Positions 42,999 through 52,052 of a DNA stretch of 64,000 bases are shown piece by piece. The translations under genes and the position numbers were made by a program. The DNA lies in the NCBI RefSeq assembly GCF_044227025.1, contig NZ_JBGAFX010000004.1:62001-126000 (forward strand), written 5' to 3'. The notes beneath the pieces are model-generated. The model was given only the letters and a program-made list of their open reading frames with translations, did not search any database and was not told where the DNA came from. Within the stretch, counting starts at the first letter, position 1. Each line of letters opens with the position of its first letter. This DNA comes from Dokdonella_A sp044227025. GTDB taxonomy: Bacteria > Pseudomonadota > Gammaproteobacteria > Xanthomonadales > Rhodanobacteraceae.

Positions 42999-43571
42999 AT
43001 GACAACCTACAAGGTCGGTTATCTGGTCGGCAGCCTGGCCAAGGCTTCCATCAACCGCAAACTGGCGAAGGCTCTGGCGAAACTGGCGCCTCCGGAGCTT
43101 CAGTTGCACGAAATCTCCATCGGCGACCTGCCGCTCTACAGCTACGACTACGACGCCGACTTCCCCGAGGCTGCGAACCGCTTCAAGCAGGCGATCGCAG
43201 ACGTCGACGCGGTGTTGTTCGTCACGCCCGAGTACAACCGTTCGATCCCCGGCGCACTCAAGAACGCGATCGACTGGGCCAGCCGCCCGTACGGGCACAA
43301 CTCCTTCAGCCGCAAGCCTACCGGCGTGATCGGCACCTCGCCGGGCGCGATCGGCACCGCGGTCGCGCAGCAACACCTGCGCAGCGTGCTGTGCTTCTGC
43401 AACTCGCCGCTGATGAACACGCTGGAAGCCTACATCCAGTTCACGCCGGGCCTGATCGACGACGAGGGCAACGTGGGCAACGAAGGCACCGCAGGATTCC
43501 TGCGCAAGTACATGCAGGAATTCCACGGCTTCGTCGTGCGCGTGACGACCGTGCTGCCACGCGCGGGTTGA
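42999..43571 (+). CDS. NADPH-dependent FMN reductase / quinone reductase family
   Basis: A 190-residue flavodoxin-like protein. The FMN site is seen in VGYLVGSLAKASINRKLAKA, the second loop in VLFVTPEYNRSIPGALKNAIDWAS, and the third in GVIGTSPGAIGTAVAQQHLR. Members reduce FMN, quinones, chromate or azo dyes with NADPH and often protect against oxidative stress. A GGAGAG ribosome site precedes the ATG. An uninterrupted hairpin (GGGCGCAGC / GCTGCGCCC, 43577-43600) follows the stop codon. It is divergent from the acyl-CoA dehydrogenase gene. Confidence 0.92.
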   Translation: MTTYKVGYLVGSLAKASINRKLAKALAKLAPPELQLHEISIGDLPLYSYDYDADFPEAANRFKQAIADVDAVLFVTPEYNRSIPGALKNAIDWASRPYGHNSFSRKPTGVIGTSPGAIGTAVAQQHLRSVLCFCNSPLMNTLEAYIQFTPGLIDDEGNVGNEGTAGFLRKYMQEFHGFVVRVTTVLPRAG

Positions 43572-43576
43572 GTGCC

Positions 43577-43600
43577 GGGCGCAGCTTCGCCGCTGCGCCC
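43577..43600 (+). terminator. Hairpin after the FMN reductase gene
   Basis: GGGCGCAGC and GCTGCGCCC are complementary around a six-base loop, five bases after the stop. There is no T run, so termination would be weak or Rho-assisted. Confidence 0.45.
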
Positions 43601-43795
43601 AACACGCTGTCCCCGGCTTGCCAGCGGCGTGTACACGCTGTCCGGTCGTTGCGCCGCGGTTGAACGGCGTTCCGGACTGGCGCATGAATGGCCCGCCCGT
43701 GCATTGTGGAATTGATCTGAGCCCAGGTGTAGGGTCGAGCGCGTGCGCAGAGAACAGTCCGCGTGCATCGCCGTTGCCGCGGAGCCCCTGGCCGC

Positions 43796-45973
43796 ATGAC
43801 ACATCCAGCCCCATTTCCCGCCGATGAAGCCGCACGCCTGCGGCGCCTGCTGGCGCTGAACGTACTCGACAGCGAAGCCGAGCCGCTGTTCGATGCGTTG
43901 ACGCGCGCGGCCGCACATGCGGTCGGCGCGCCCATCGCGCTGGTGAGCCTGATCGATGCCGAGCGGCAGTGGTTCAAGGCCAACGTGGGCCTGGAAGGCA
44001 CGAGCGAGACGCCGCGCGACGTGGCTTTTTGCGGCTACACCATCATCGACGACGACGTGTTCATCGTGCCCGATGCGCGCAAGGACCCGCGCTTCGCCGG
44101 CAACCCGCTCGTCACCGGCGAAACCGACGTGCGCTTCTACGCCGGCGCACCGATCACCTTGAAGGACGGGCTGCGCATGGGTGCGCTGTGCGTGATCGAC
44201 CACAAGCCGCGCGAACTGACGCGCGAGCAATCGGCGATCCTGCGCGAGCTCGCCCGCGCGGCCGCCGAAGCGCTCGACCAGCGCGCCCTCGCGCTCGAGC
44301 GCAACGCGGCGTTGCAAGGCGAACGCGAGGCAGAGCGACGCCGCAGCGAAGACCACCAGCGCCTGGCGAGCATCCTCGAGGCAACCCATGCCGGTGTCTG
44401 GGAGTGGAATCTCGAGAGCGGCGAACTGCGCGTCAATGCGCAATGGAGCCGGATACTCGGCCACGAACCGCGCGAACAAATCATCGTTGCCAGTCCGCTG
44501 CACGCGGTCGCGCCCGAACTTGCGGGCGGCCGGGGCGAAGGTGAAATGCGCCAGACGCATCCCGACGACTGGCAACACGTGCGGGACATGCTCGCGGCCT
44601 ACCTCGGCGGTGCGAGAACCCTGTTCGAAACCGAGACACGCATGCGCCACAAGGACGGGCACTGGGTATGGGTGAAGACCAGGGGGCGCGTATCCCTGCG
44701 CGGCGACGATGGTGAACCGCTGTCGATGCACGGCACGCTCGTCGACATCAGCGAACGCAAGGAGATTGAACGCAAGCTGCAGGAAAGCGAGGCGTTCCTC
44801 GATCGCACCGGTCGTGTCGCCGGCGTCGGCGGCTGGCAGGTCGACCTCGACAGCAACGAGATCATCTGGTCGGACCAGACCTGCCTGATCCATGACATCC
44901 GGCCCGGCCACCAGCCGACGCTCGAGGAAGCGGTCCGGTATTTCCGCGAAGACCAGCGCGACGTGCTGCAGGACGCCATCCGGCAAGGCGCGACCGATGG
45001 CAAGGGCTGGGACCTCGAGTTGCCGCTCGTTACGGCGAAGGGGCGATCGATCTGGGTACGCATCGTCGGCACTGCGGAACTGGAGGATGGCCGGCCGCGG
45101 CACCTGATCGGCGCGATCCAGGACATCACGTTCCGCAAGCGCGCGGTGGAGGCTCTGGAATTGAGCGAGAGGCGCCTGCGCAAGCTGTTCGAGCAGAGCC
45201 TCGGGTTGATCTGCACGCACGACCTCGATGGCGTGCTGCTCACCGCCAACCCGGCGGCGGCGGCGGCGCTCGGCTACTCGACCTCGGAAATCCTCGCCCG
45301 GCGCCTGTCCGACTTCATGCCGCCCGAGCTGCGACCCGAATTCGACAAGTACCTTGCGACGGTGACGAGTAACGGGACCGCGTCCGGCGTGCTGCGCCTG
45401 GTGGCCAAGGACGGCAGCCTGCGCACGTGGCAGTTCCACAACACGCTCGACGACGAAGGCGACGAGTCCTACGTACTCGGCCACGCGCTCGACATCACCC
45501 AGCGCGAACACTACGAACGCCAGCTGCGCGACTGGAGTGTTCGCGACACCCTGACCGGTTGCTACAACCGGCGCTATCTGGCGGAGGTTGCAGCCGGATT
45601 GCGCGACGGCGACCCGTGGGGATGCATCGCGGTCGACCTCGATCGTTTCAAGCAGGTGAACGACACCTACGGCCACCAGCGCGGCGACGAGGTGCTCGTC
45701 GCGATGGGCAAGTTCCTCGCCGGCCACGTTCGCCCGCGCGACATCGTGGTGCGCGCCGGCGGCGACGAGTTCCTCGTGCTGCTGCCGATGACCGACGACC
45801 AAGAAACCGCGAAGATCGTCGAGCGCCTCGATGCGCACCGGGGCGAGGCACCGATCGGCTTCACCCTCGGCCACGCAGTCCGCCACGGCAACGAATCGCT
45901 CGACAGCGCGCTGGCTGCCGCCGACAAGCGCCTGTACGCAATCCGCGCCACGCGTGCCACGCCGCCACGTTGA
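43796..45973 (+). CDS. GAF-PAS-PAS-PAS-GGDEF diguanylate cyclase
   Basis: A 725-residue cytoplasmic signalling protein with no membrane helix. An N-terminal GAF domain (PIALVSLIDAERQWFKANVG, FYAGAPITLKDGLRMGALCV) is followed by PAS/PAC modules (STLVDISERKE-type ends at about residues 320, 445 and 570). A C-terminal GGDEF domain begins RDTLTGCYNRRYL. The active site is AGGDEF (GG at 655) with an intact inhibitory site RPRD five residues before it, so it should make c-di-GMP and be product-inhibited. The GAF/PAS array suggests a redox, light or ligand signal. The gene is not in an operon. Confidence 0.93.
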   Translation: MTHPAPFPADEAARLRRLLALNVLDSEAEPLFDALTRAAAHAVGAPIALVSLIDAERQWFKANVGLEGTSETPRDVAFCGYTIIDDDVFIVPDARKDPRFAGNPLVTGETDVRFYAGAPITLKDGLRMGALCVIDHKPRELTREQSAILRELARAAAEALDQRALALERNAALQGEREAERRRSEDHQRLASILEATHAGVWEWNLESGELRVNAQWSRILGHEPREQIIVASPLHAVAPELAGGRGEGEMRQTHPDDWQHVRDMLAAYLGGARTLFETETRMRHKDGHWVWVKTRGRVSLRGDDGEPLSMHGTLVDISERKEIERKLQESEAFLDRTGRVAGVGGWQVDLDSNEIIWSDQTCLIHDIRPGHQPTLEEAVRYFREDQRDVLQDAIRQGATDGKGWDLELPLVTAKGRSIWVRIVGTAELEDGRPRHLIGAIQDITFRKRAVEALELSERRLRKLFEQSLGLICTHDLDGVLLTANPAAAAALGYSTSEILARRLSDFMPPELRPEFDKYLATVTSNGTASGVLRLVAKDGSLRTWQFHNTLDDEGDESYVLGHALDITQREHYERQLRDWSVRDTLTGCYNRRYLAEVAAGLRDGDPWGCIAVDLDRFKQVNDTYGHQRGDEVLVAMGKFLAGHVRPRDIVVRAGGDEFLVLLPMTDDQETAKIVERLDAHRGEAPIGFTLGHAVRHGNESLDSALAAADKRLYAIRATRATPPR

Positions 45974-46039
45974 GCGGCCTCCTCGTGGCGGCGAAAGCTC
46001 GCGCTACCATGCACGCTTTCCGTGCCGCGAGTCGAGCCC

Positions 46040-46378
46040 ATGTGGAACGCCCTTCTGCCCGTCCTGCTGCTGATCGGATCGAACGTGTTCATGACGTTCG
46101 CCTGGTACGGCCACCTGAAGTTCACCGACCGGCCGCTGTGGCTCGTCATCGTCGCCAGTTGGGGCATCGCGTTCTTCGAGTATTGCCTGCAGGTACCGGC
46201 GAACCGCTACGGCTACGCGGTGTTCAATCCGGCGCAGCTGAAGGCGATGCAGGAAATCATCACGCTCGGCGTGTTCGTCGTGTTCTCGGTGTTCTATCTC
46301 GGCGCGGCGATCAAGTGGAACCACATCGCCGGTTTCGGATTGATCGTGGTCGCGGCATTCCTGATCTTCAAGGAATGA
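46040..46378 (+). CDS. DUF486 (DMT-superfamily) small membrane protein
   Basis: A 112-residue protein with four membrane helices (ALLPVLLLIGSNVFMTFAWY, LWLVIVASWGIAFFEYCLQV, IITLGVFVVFSVFYLGAAI, IAGFGLIVVAAFLIF). Family marks are FFEYCLQVPANRYGY and FNPAQLKAMQEIITLGVF. DUF486 proteins belong to the drug/metabolite transporter superfamily; no substrate is known. The start at 46040 precedes the first helix directly. It is a single gene between the GGDEF and DUF3761 genes. Confidence 0.92.
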   Translation: MWNALLPVLLLIGSNVFMTFAWYGHLKFTDRPLWLVIVASWGIAFFEYCLQVPANRYGYAVFNPAQLKAMQEIITLGVFVVFSVFYLGAAIKWNHIAGFGLIVVAAFLIFKE

Positions 46379-46493
46379 AACGCGCGCGCCTTGCTGAAGG
46401 GATGCTTTCACGAAGCTGACGACGCGAAGCTCTGCCATGCTGGATGGGCAATTCCGATCCGGAACGCTGGTTCATCCTGCGAGGAGAGTTCGC

Positions 46494-47225
46494 ATGAAAG
46501 CGCTGCTGATGTCGTTGGCGATGGGCTTTGGATTCTTCACCGCGGTCGCGCACGCGCAGGCACCCGCCTCGGCGCCCGCGGGAAGCACGGGGCTGTGCAA
46601 GGACGGCACGTACTACTCGGGCGACTCGAAGAAGGGCGCGTGTCGCGGCCACAAGGGCATCAAGGAGTGGTACGCCGGTGCAGCCGCACCCGCCGCCGAC
46701 CGCGATGCACCGACGAAGACGAAGTCCTCCTCGCGCAAGTCGAAGACCGATGATGCGGCAGCGAGCGCGCCGGTAGCGGCGTCGACGGGCAAGCCGGATG
46801 ACGCGACCGGGTTGTGCAAGGACGGTTCGTACACGACCGCGGATTCGAAGAAGGGCGCCTGTCGCGGACACAAGGGTGTGAAGGAATGGTACGCGGCAGC
46901 GGCTCCCGAGGCAGCACCGATGCCTGCACCGAAACCCTCCCCGCCTGCGCCTGCCACGAAGGCATCCGCGCCCACGCCGGCACCGATGCCTGCACCGAGC
47001 GCGGCGCCGGCATCGACGCGCGCCGCTCCGCCAGCGGCTCCGCAAACACGCACGGCCGCTGCAGGCGGTGGTGCCGGCAAGGTATGGCTCAATACCGAGA
47101 CCAGGGTCTACCACTGCCCGAATGATCGCTACTACGGCAAGACCAAGCAGGGCGAGTACATGAGCGAGGCCGATGCGATCGCGAAGGGCGCGCATGGTTC
47201 GCACGGCAAGGGGTGCACGCAATAG
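46494..47225 (+). CDS. Secreted protein with two DUF3761 repeats
   Basis: A 243-residue exported protein. After the signal peptide (SLAMGFGFFTAVAHAQ) come two nearly identical 29-residue DUF3761 units: TGLCKDGTYYSGDSKKGACR and TGLCKDGSYTTADSKKGACR, each ending GHKGxKEWY. An Ala/Pro-rich linker follows, then a distinct C-terminal unit (GKVWLNTETRVYHCPNDRYY, GAHGSHGKGC) with two more cysteines. DUF3761 function is unknown; the Cys pairs suggest disulfide-stabilised mini-domains that bind something outside the cell. GAGGAGAG gives a strong ribosome site. Confidence 0.85.
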   Translation: MKALLMSLAMGFGFFTAVAHAQAPASAPAGSTGLCKDGTYYSGDSKKGACRGHKGIKEWYAGAAAPAADRDAPTKTKSSSRKSKTDDAAASAPVAASTGKPDDATGLCKDGSYTTADSKKGACRGHKGVKEWYAAAAPEAAPMPAPKPSPPAPATKASAPTPAPMPAPSAAPASTRAAPPAAPQTRTAAAGGGAGKVWLNTETRVYHCPNDRYYGKTKQGEYMSEADAIAKGAHGSHGKGCTQ

Positions 47226-47243
47226 TCGCGAACGACGATCGCA

Positions 47244-47279
47244 GCGTCGACGGGCTGCAGCTTCGCAGTCCGTCGACGC
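47244..47279. terminator. Hairpin between convergent genes
   Basis: GCGTCGACGGGCTGC faces GCAGTCCGTCGACGC (one G/T pair) with a six-base loop. It lies 18 bases from both stop codons and could end transcription from either side; there is no T run. Confidence 0.5.
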
Positions 47280-47297
47280 CTCGACCGAGCGGCATGG

Positions 47298-48449
47298 CTA
47301 TTCGAAGCTGTCGTAGAAGATCAGATCGATCGCCGCGCCGGCCTCGACGGCGCCGCTGTCGCAGGAAGAATTCGCGATGCCGCCTGGCCGGGTCGCGCCG
47401 CGCTGGTCGTACGGCAACATGCATTGCGCGTTCGGGATGCGGTTGATCGCCGCGCTGCCTGCGGCCGGCAGCAACGTCTGCGTCGCACCACCGTTGTTCG
47501 CGAGCGCGCCGAGCATCGGATTGCCGCTGCCGTCACCCGGCTGCAAAAACGAACACGAGGTCGCACCGAACCAGACGTTGTAGCCCGCGGAAACGAGTGC
47601 CGTGCTGCTGCCGTCGCAATTGCCGTTCGTGTTGTTGGCGATGATCGAGCGGCTGACCGTCAGAACGGCGGGATCGTTGCTGTAGATGCCGCCACCGAAC
47701 GTCTGGCCGGTGTTGCCGGTGATGGTCGAGTACATGACCGTGGCAATGCCGCCGGTCTGCTCGATCGCCGCACCGCCGGAGCCGGCACCGGTCGTGCTGT
47801 TGCCGGTGAAGGTCGAGTCGGCCACGTCGAGGTCGGACGTGCTGGAAATCGCTCCGCCACCAGTCGCGGCCTGGTTGCCGGTGAACGTGCTGTAGCGGAT
47901 CGTCGCGCTACCGCCGTCATTGCGTATCGCACCACCGTGGCCGTCCGCTCCCGTTCCGGTGTTCACGTTGGCGGAGAACGTGCTGCGTTCGACGATGAGG
48001 CTGTTCTGGTTCAGGATCGGCGCACCGATCGACACGTTGTTCTGCATCTTGACCTGGTCGAGGCGCAGGAAGCCGAAATTCTCCAGCGCATGCGCGCTGC
48101 TGAACTCGCCGTGCTGCAGGGTCAGGCGTTTCAGCACAAGAGTCGCCGAACCGAATATCTGGAAAAATGCCGACGAATTGCCGCCGTCGAACGTGATCGT
48201 TCCGCCGCCATCGATGACGACCGCATTCGAGACCTGCTTGTATCCGGCAAACGTGATCGTCGCGGTGCCGCAGTTGAACGTGATCGTGCCGCCGCCGCTG
48301 CCGTCGACCGTCGACAGTACGCTCGAGAATCCCGCGTAATTGCAATTGCCCGGCCCGACCACGCCATTCACGGCATCCGCCTGCTGCGCGAACGCGGCGA
48401 TGAGCAACAACGAAATCGTGCGGACCATCCAGTCCAGGTGCCTGTGCAT
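47298..48449 (-). CDS. Secreted right-handed beta-helix protein with SFE tail
   Basis: A 383-residue exported protein. The signal peptide (TISLLLIAAFAQQADA) is followed by repeated beta-helix rungs: GGGTITFNCGTATITF, LVLKRLTLQHGEF, NSLIVERSTFSANVN, ATIRYSTFTGNQAATGGGAI, SDLDVADSTFTGNS, VMYSTITGNTGQTFGGGIYS. The distal end has NNGGATQTLLPAAGSAAIN and DQRGATRP, the common block of choice-of-anchor beta-helix proteins. It ends AIDLIFYDSFE. Four late cysteines may form disulfides. Related exported proteins in this window are at 3608 and 29526. Substrate unknown. Confidence 0.8.
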   Translation of the reverse strand: MHRHLDWMVRTISLLLIAAFAQQADAVNGVVGPGNCNYAGFSSVLSTVDGSGGGTITFNCGTATITFAGYKQVSNAVVIDGGGTITFDGGNSSAFFQIFGSATLVLKRLTLQHGEFSSAHALENFGFLRLDQVKMQNNVSIGAPILNQNSLIVERSTFSANVNTGTGADGHGGAIRNDGGSATIRYSTFTGNQAATGGGAISSTSDLDVADSTFTGNSTTGAGSGGAAIEQTGGIATVMYSTITGNTGQTFGGGIYSNDPAVLTVSRSIIANNTNGNCDGSSTALVSAGYNVWFGATSCSFLQPGDGSGNPMLGALANNGGATQTLLPAAGSAAINRIPNAQCMLPYDQRGATRPGGIANSSCDSGAVEAGAAIDLIFYDSFE

Positions 48450-48742
48450 GTCGCCTCCTCCAATGGTATGCGCAGGGCCAGGCGCGGATGCGCGGCCCTC
48501 TCCTCCCTAGGGAACGGCAAATGGCCGCGCAACGAGACATGGCCACGACGCTCTTTCCGGTTTCGGGTTGCGCACTCCCACTCCGGCGCGTCCCGGCGAT
48601 CATCCTGCGCCGCGAATGAGGCATCCGCAAGTTCGTGCACGCGCGGCACTCAGGCGTCCGCATCGCGCGGCACCTTCCGCCCGGCACCTGCGTGCCGCCA
48701 AAACGAAGGCCACGCGGGATCGCCGCGTGGCCTGTCTGGAGT
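48450..48742. other. Intergenic stretch upstream of the beta-helix gene
   Basis: Contains the promoter and ribosome site (GGAGGCGAC) of the 48449 gene on the minus strand. Besides GGGAACGGCAAATGGCC-like mixed sequence I see no gene or clear repeat until the palindromic array begins at 48743. Confidence 0.4.
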
Positions 48743-49128
48743 TCCTGCATTGCGATCCACACGGATGTGGAGAGTGTCCACTGGCGCCGGGAGCGCCAGT
48801 GGACCAGGTGTTCAGTCCATCCATGGACTGCCGGAATTTGCTCCTGCAATTCGATCCACAAGGACGTGGTGAGTGTCTGCTGGCGCCGGGAGCGCCAGGA
48901 GACCGACCCACAGGAATGTGGGAAGTATCCGCGGATGTCTGGAACATCCGCGGACCGGCATTCCGTCCATCCATGGCACACCTGCAATTGCTCCTGCATT
49001 GCGATCCACACGGATGTGGTAAGTGTCCGATGGCGCCGGGAGCGCCAGCGGACCAGGTGTTCAGTCCATCCATGGACTGCCGGAATTTGCTCCTGCAATT
49101 CCGGCATTCCGTCCATCCATGGACATCA
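48743..49128. repeat. Palindrome-rich tandem repeat array
   Basis: Units of roughly 95 bases follow one another, beginning about 48743, 48839 and 48991, with a variant unit (about 48901-48990) in between. A unit carries three palindromes: CCACACGGATGTGG (48757-48770); GTCCACTGGCGC facing GCGCCAGTGGAC (48776-48804); and GTCCATCCATGGAC (48815-48828). In the variant unit the central hairpin is replaced by TCCGCGGATGT facing ACATCCGCGGA, while the others are kept. The array ends inside the region just after the TonB-receptor stop codon at 49129. Confidence 0.88.
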
Positions 49129-51933
49129 TCAGAACTTGACGGTCACGCGACCCCAGTAGTAGCGGCCGATCGGGTCATAGGTGTTGATGTCGATGTTGGC
49201 ATTGACGGTCGACTGGTAGTACAGCGGCGGCTGCTTGTCGCCGAGGTTGTCGACGCCGATGTCGATGCGCGTGTTGATCGGTTCGATGTTGTAGCCGAAC
49301 GAAACGTTGTGATACACGACCGCACCGATCGGCAGGAACCCCTGCGGCAGGCCGCGGAACGCACCCGCCTTGTTGGCAAGGTGGCCGATGTAGCGCTGCT
49401 GCCAGTTGGCCGAGAAGTCGCCCATCTGCCACGACACGCTGCCCAGTGCACGCCAGCGCGGGAAGCTGCCGAATTGCTGGTTGTACGTGCCCGCGACGAA
49501 CGACGTCGGGCTGGCCGGTACGGCACTGTTGTACGTGCTGAGGTACGTCGCGTTGAGGCCGAGCGTGAAGTTGCCGAACGAGGTCTCCGGCAGCTTGTAC
49601 ACACCCGCGAAGTCGACGCCCTTCGCGTCGAGACGGCCGAGGTTGACGTATGACACGCCGCTGATGTTCGTGATCGTGCCCTGTGCATTGAGGTTGATGT
49701 AGCCGCAGTACGGGTTGCTCGCGTCGTACGCGTGCGTGGGCGCGTAGCACAGGTCGACGATGGTCTGGCCGGTCGGACGCTGGATGTTGTTGACCAGGTA
49801 GATGCGCCACAGGTCCGCGCTCAGGGACAGCCCTGGCAGCCATTGCGGGTCGTACACGACGCCGAAGTCGAACGACTTGCCGTTCTCCGGCTTGATCGGG
49901 AAGCCCGAAACCGCCGCACCGGTGAAGATCGTCTGCACCTGCGTGTTGCCGGTCGAACGCGGCTCGCCGAATGCCGGATTGAACGTGTACGAATCGAAGG
50001 AACTCACCGTTCCGGTGAATAGCTCGACGGTGTTTGGCGCACGGAATACCTTGCTCAGCGTGCCACGCAGCAGCAGGTCCTCGATCGGACGGTACTCGAC
50101 TGCGAGCTTCCAGTTGTTGGTGCTGCCGAACGTGTTGTACTTCGACCAGCGATCGCCGAGCGTCACGTTGAGGCTGTGCACGAACGGCAGGTCCTTCAGG
50201 ATCGGCACGAACGCTTCGACGTACGCTTCCTTCACGTTGTAGCCGCCCGTGTAGGGCGACGTGCACAGTGACGCGGAGCCGGCCGGGCAGGTATTGGTGA
50301 CCGGATCGGTCAGCGTGACCGTGTCGGCGAACTGGCGCAGGTAGAACTTGCGGTAGTTCGCACCGGCCGCGAGTCCGACCGAGCCGGCCGGCAGGTCGAA
50401 CAGCGTGCCGTTGACGTCGAGGCCACCCTGGCGCTCGGTCTGCAGGCTGCCGTTGTCGACGCCGAGCGAATAGAACTGGTGCAGCAGCGTCGCGGTGTTC
50501 GGGTCCTGCTGGTTGAAGATGTTCAGGCAGGTGTTGGTGTCGAACGGCACGCCCGCCTGCGGCAGGTTGCAGTTGTCGCCGAGCGCGCGCGCGGCACCCG
50601 CCGCATTGAAGTAGTTGACGTTGCGGAACGCGATCGACTGGTGGCCGTAGTTGCCCCACAGGTCGTACTGCCAGCTTGTATCGAAGATGTTGCCCTTGAG
50701 GCCGATGCGCGCCTGGTCGGTCTTCGTGTTGAAGTTGATGATGCGCGGACCGAGCGCGGTCAGGCGCACGCCGAAGTCGTAGCCGTCGGCCGAGCCGGCG
50801 CCGATGTCGACGCCAAACGGGTTGTACGGGTTGCCGGCCGTCACGGTGACGCCCGACGGACCCAGCTGGATCGGCAGCGGAGCGAGCTGTGCAGCCGAGC
50901 GCGTCGAGTTGTGGAAGACCTGCATGTAGGCTTCCATCGAATCGCCGAGCTTGTAGTTGCCGTTCACGAAGAAGTTGACGCGTTCCTGCGGCGTGGTGAT
51001 CAGGTTGATCGGCGCGAAGTTGAACGTGTCACCCGTGCTCGTCGACGAGGCCGGCTGGTAGCAACGGTAGCCCTGCGGGATGCCATCGCCGCCCGGTGCA
51101 CTCGGATCGACGGTACCGTAGCCGTAGTAGCTGCAATTGGCGAACTGCGGCACGCCGACGAAATAGCCGCCCGGACCCGTGAACGAACCTGCGCGACGCA
51201 CCGCAGTGCCGGTGCGGTTCAACGAAAGGGAGAACTGCGAGAAGTCGCGGTGGCCGGCGAGGATCTGGTCGGTCTTGTTGTAGTCGATGCCGGCAATCAG
51301 GCTGCCCTTGTCGGACGTCTGGCCGAACGTGACGGCGAATCCGCGACGCGCCCCGTCGTCGCGATCGGAGATGCCGTAGTTCAGCTGCAGCTCCGCGCCC
51401 TGGTAGTCCTTGCGCGTGATGAAGTTGACCACGCCCGCGATCGCGTCCGAACCGTACACCGCGGAAGCGCCGTCGGTCAGGACTTCGATGCGCTCGATCG
51501 CCGCACTCGGGATCGCATTGACGTCGCCATTGGTGATGCGCTTGCCGTCCAGCAACACGAGGGTGCGGTTGCTGCCGAGGCCACGCAGCGAGATGAAGGC
51601 ACCGCCGGTGCCGCCGCCGTTGTTGACGTTCGGGTTGTTGGCGTTGCCGGCGATCGTCGGCAGTTGCTGGATGAGGTCGCCAACGGTCAGCTTGCCGGAC
51701 TTCTGGATCTCGGCGCGGTCGACCGTGATGACCGGGTTGGACGTTTCGATATCGACGCGACGGATGTTCGAACCCGTGACGGTGATCGTGTCGAGCTTCT
51801 GGCTGGTGGTGTCCGCGTCTTGTGCCGAAGCGGATCCGACGCCGACGCCGATCCCGATCAGCGTCGAAACTCCCGCCAGACCGTAGGTGCGCAACCCCTT
51901 TTGTATCGCGCTTCGGAGCAGTGCATTTGCCAT
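49129..51933 (-). CDS. TonB-dependent outer-membrane receptor
   Basis: A 934-residue receptor. The signal region ends GVGSASAQDA and is followed by a TonB-box-like segment, LDTITVTGSNIRR. The plug domain has GDLIQQLPTIAGN, FISLRGLGSNRTLVLLDGKR and IERIEVLTDGASAVYGSDAI; the rest is the 22-strand barrel, ending in an aromatic residue (RVTVKF) as required for outer-membrane assembly. The Asn/Gly stretch NNPNVNNGGGTGGAFISLRG is typical of xanthomonad receptors for carbohydrates or peptides. GGAGAAG precedes the ATG. The AraC gene 119 bases upstream on the same strand may regulate it. Confidence 0.95.
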   Translation of the reverse strand: MANALLRSAIQKGLRTYGLAGVSTLIGIGVGVGSASAQDADTTSQKLDTITVTGSNIRRVDIETSNPVITVDRAEIQKSGKLTVGDLIQQLPTIAGNANNPNVNNGGGTGGAFISLRGLGSNRTLVLLDGKRITNGDVNAIPSAAIERIEVLTDGASAVYGSDAIAGVVNFITRKDYQGAELQLNYGISDRDDGARRGFAVTFGQTSDKGSLIAGIDYNKTDQILAGHRDFSQFSLSLNRTGTAVRRAGSFTGPGGYFVGVPQFANCSYYGYGTVDPSAPGGDGIPQGYRCYQPASSTSTGDTFNFAPINLITTPQERVNFFVNGNYKLGDSMEAYMQVFHNSTRSAAQLAPLPIQLGPSGVTVTAGNPYNPFGVDIGAGSADGYDFGVRLTALGPRIINFNTKTDQARIGLKGNIFDTSWQYDLWGNYGHQSIAFRNVNYFNAAGAARALGDNCNLPQAGVPFDTNTCLNIFNQQDPNTATLLHQFYSLGVDNGSLQTERQGGLDVNGTLFDLPAGSVGLAAGANYRKFYLRQFADTVTLTDPVTNTCPAGSASLCTSPYTGGYNVKEAYVEAFVPILKDLPFVHSLNVTLGDRWSKYNTFGSTNNWKLAVEYRPIEDLLLRGTLSKVFRAPNTVELFTGTVSSFDSYTFNPAFGEPRSTGNTQVQTIFTGAAVSGFPIKPENGKSFDFGVVYDPQWLPGLSLSADLWRIYLVNNIQRPTGQTIVDLCYAPTHAYDASNPYCGYINLNAQGTITNISGVSYVNLGRLDAKGVDFAGVYKLPETSFGNFTLGLNATYLSTYNSAVPASPTSFVAGTYNQQFGSFPRWRALGSVSWQMGDFSANWQQRYIGHLANKAGAFRGLPQGFLPIGAVVYHNVSFGYNIEPINTRIDIGVDNLGDKQPPLYYQSTVNANIDINTYDPIGRYYWGRVTVKF

Positions 51934-52052
51934 GTTTTCTTCTCCAATGAAGGATTGCCGCAGAAGACGGCAATCTGTCGCACACATTAAGAAAGCGTGA
52001 AGCGTTCGCCTAAGCAAAAGCACGCCGGCGGCGTGAAAAATTTGCGCGTTCG

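Noticed and set aside
48568..49653. Frames across the palindromic array, some with WRSRR-type repeats
   Set aside because: They are translations of a non-coding repeat array and have no start signals or conserved domain.
49175..50659. Long alternative minus frame within the TonB receptor
   Set aside because: It is a shadow of the receptor gene, Arg/Gln-rich and without a start.
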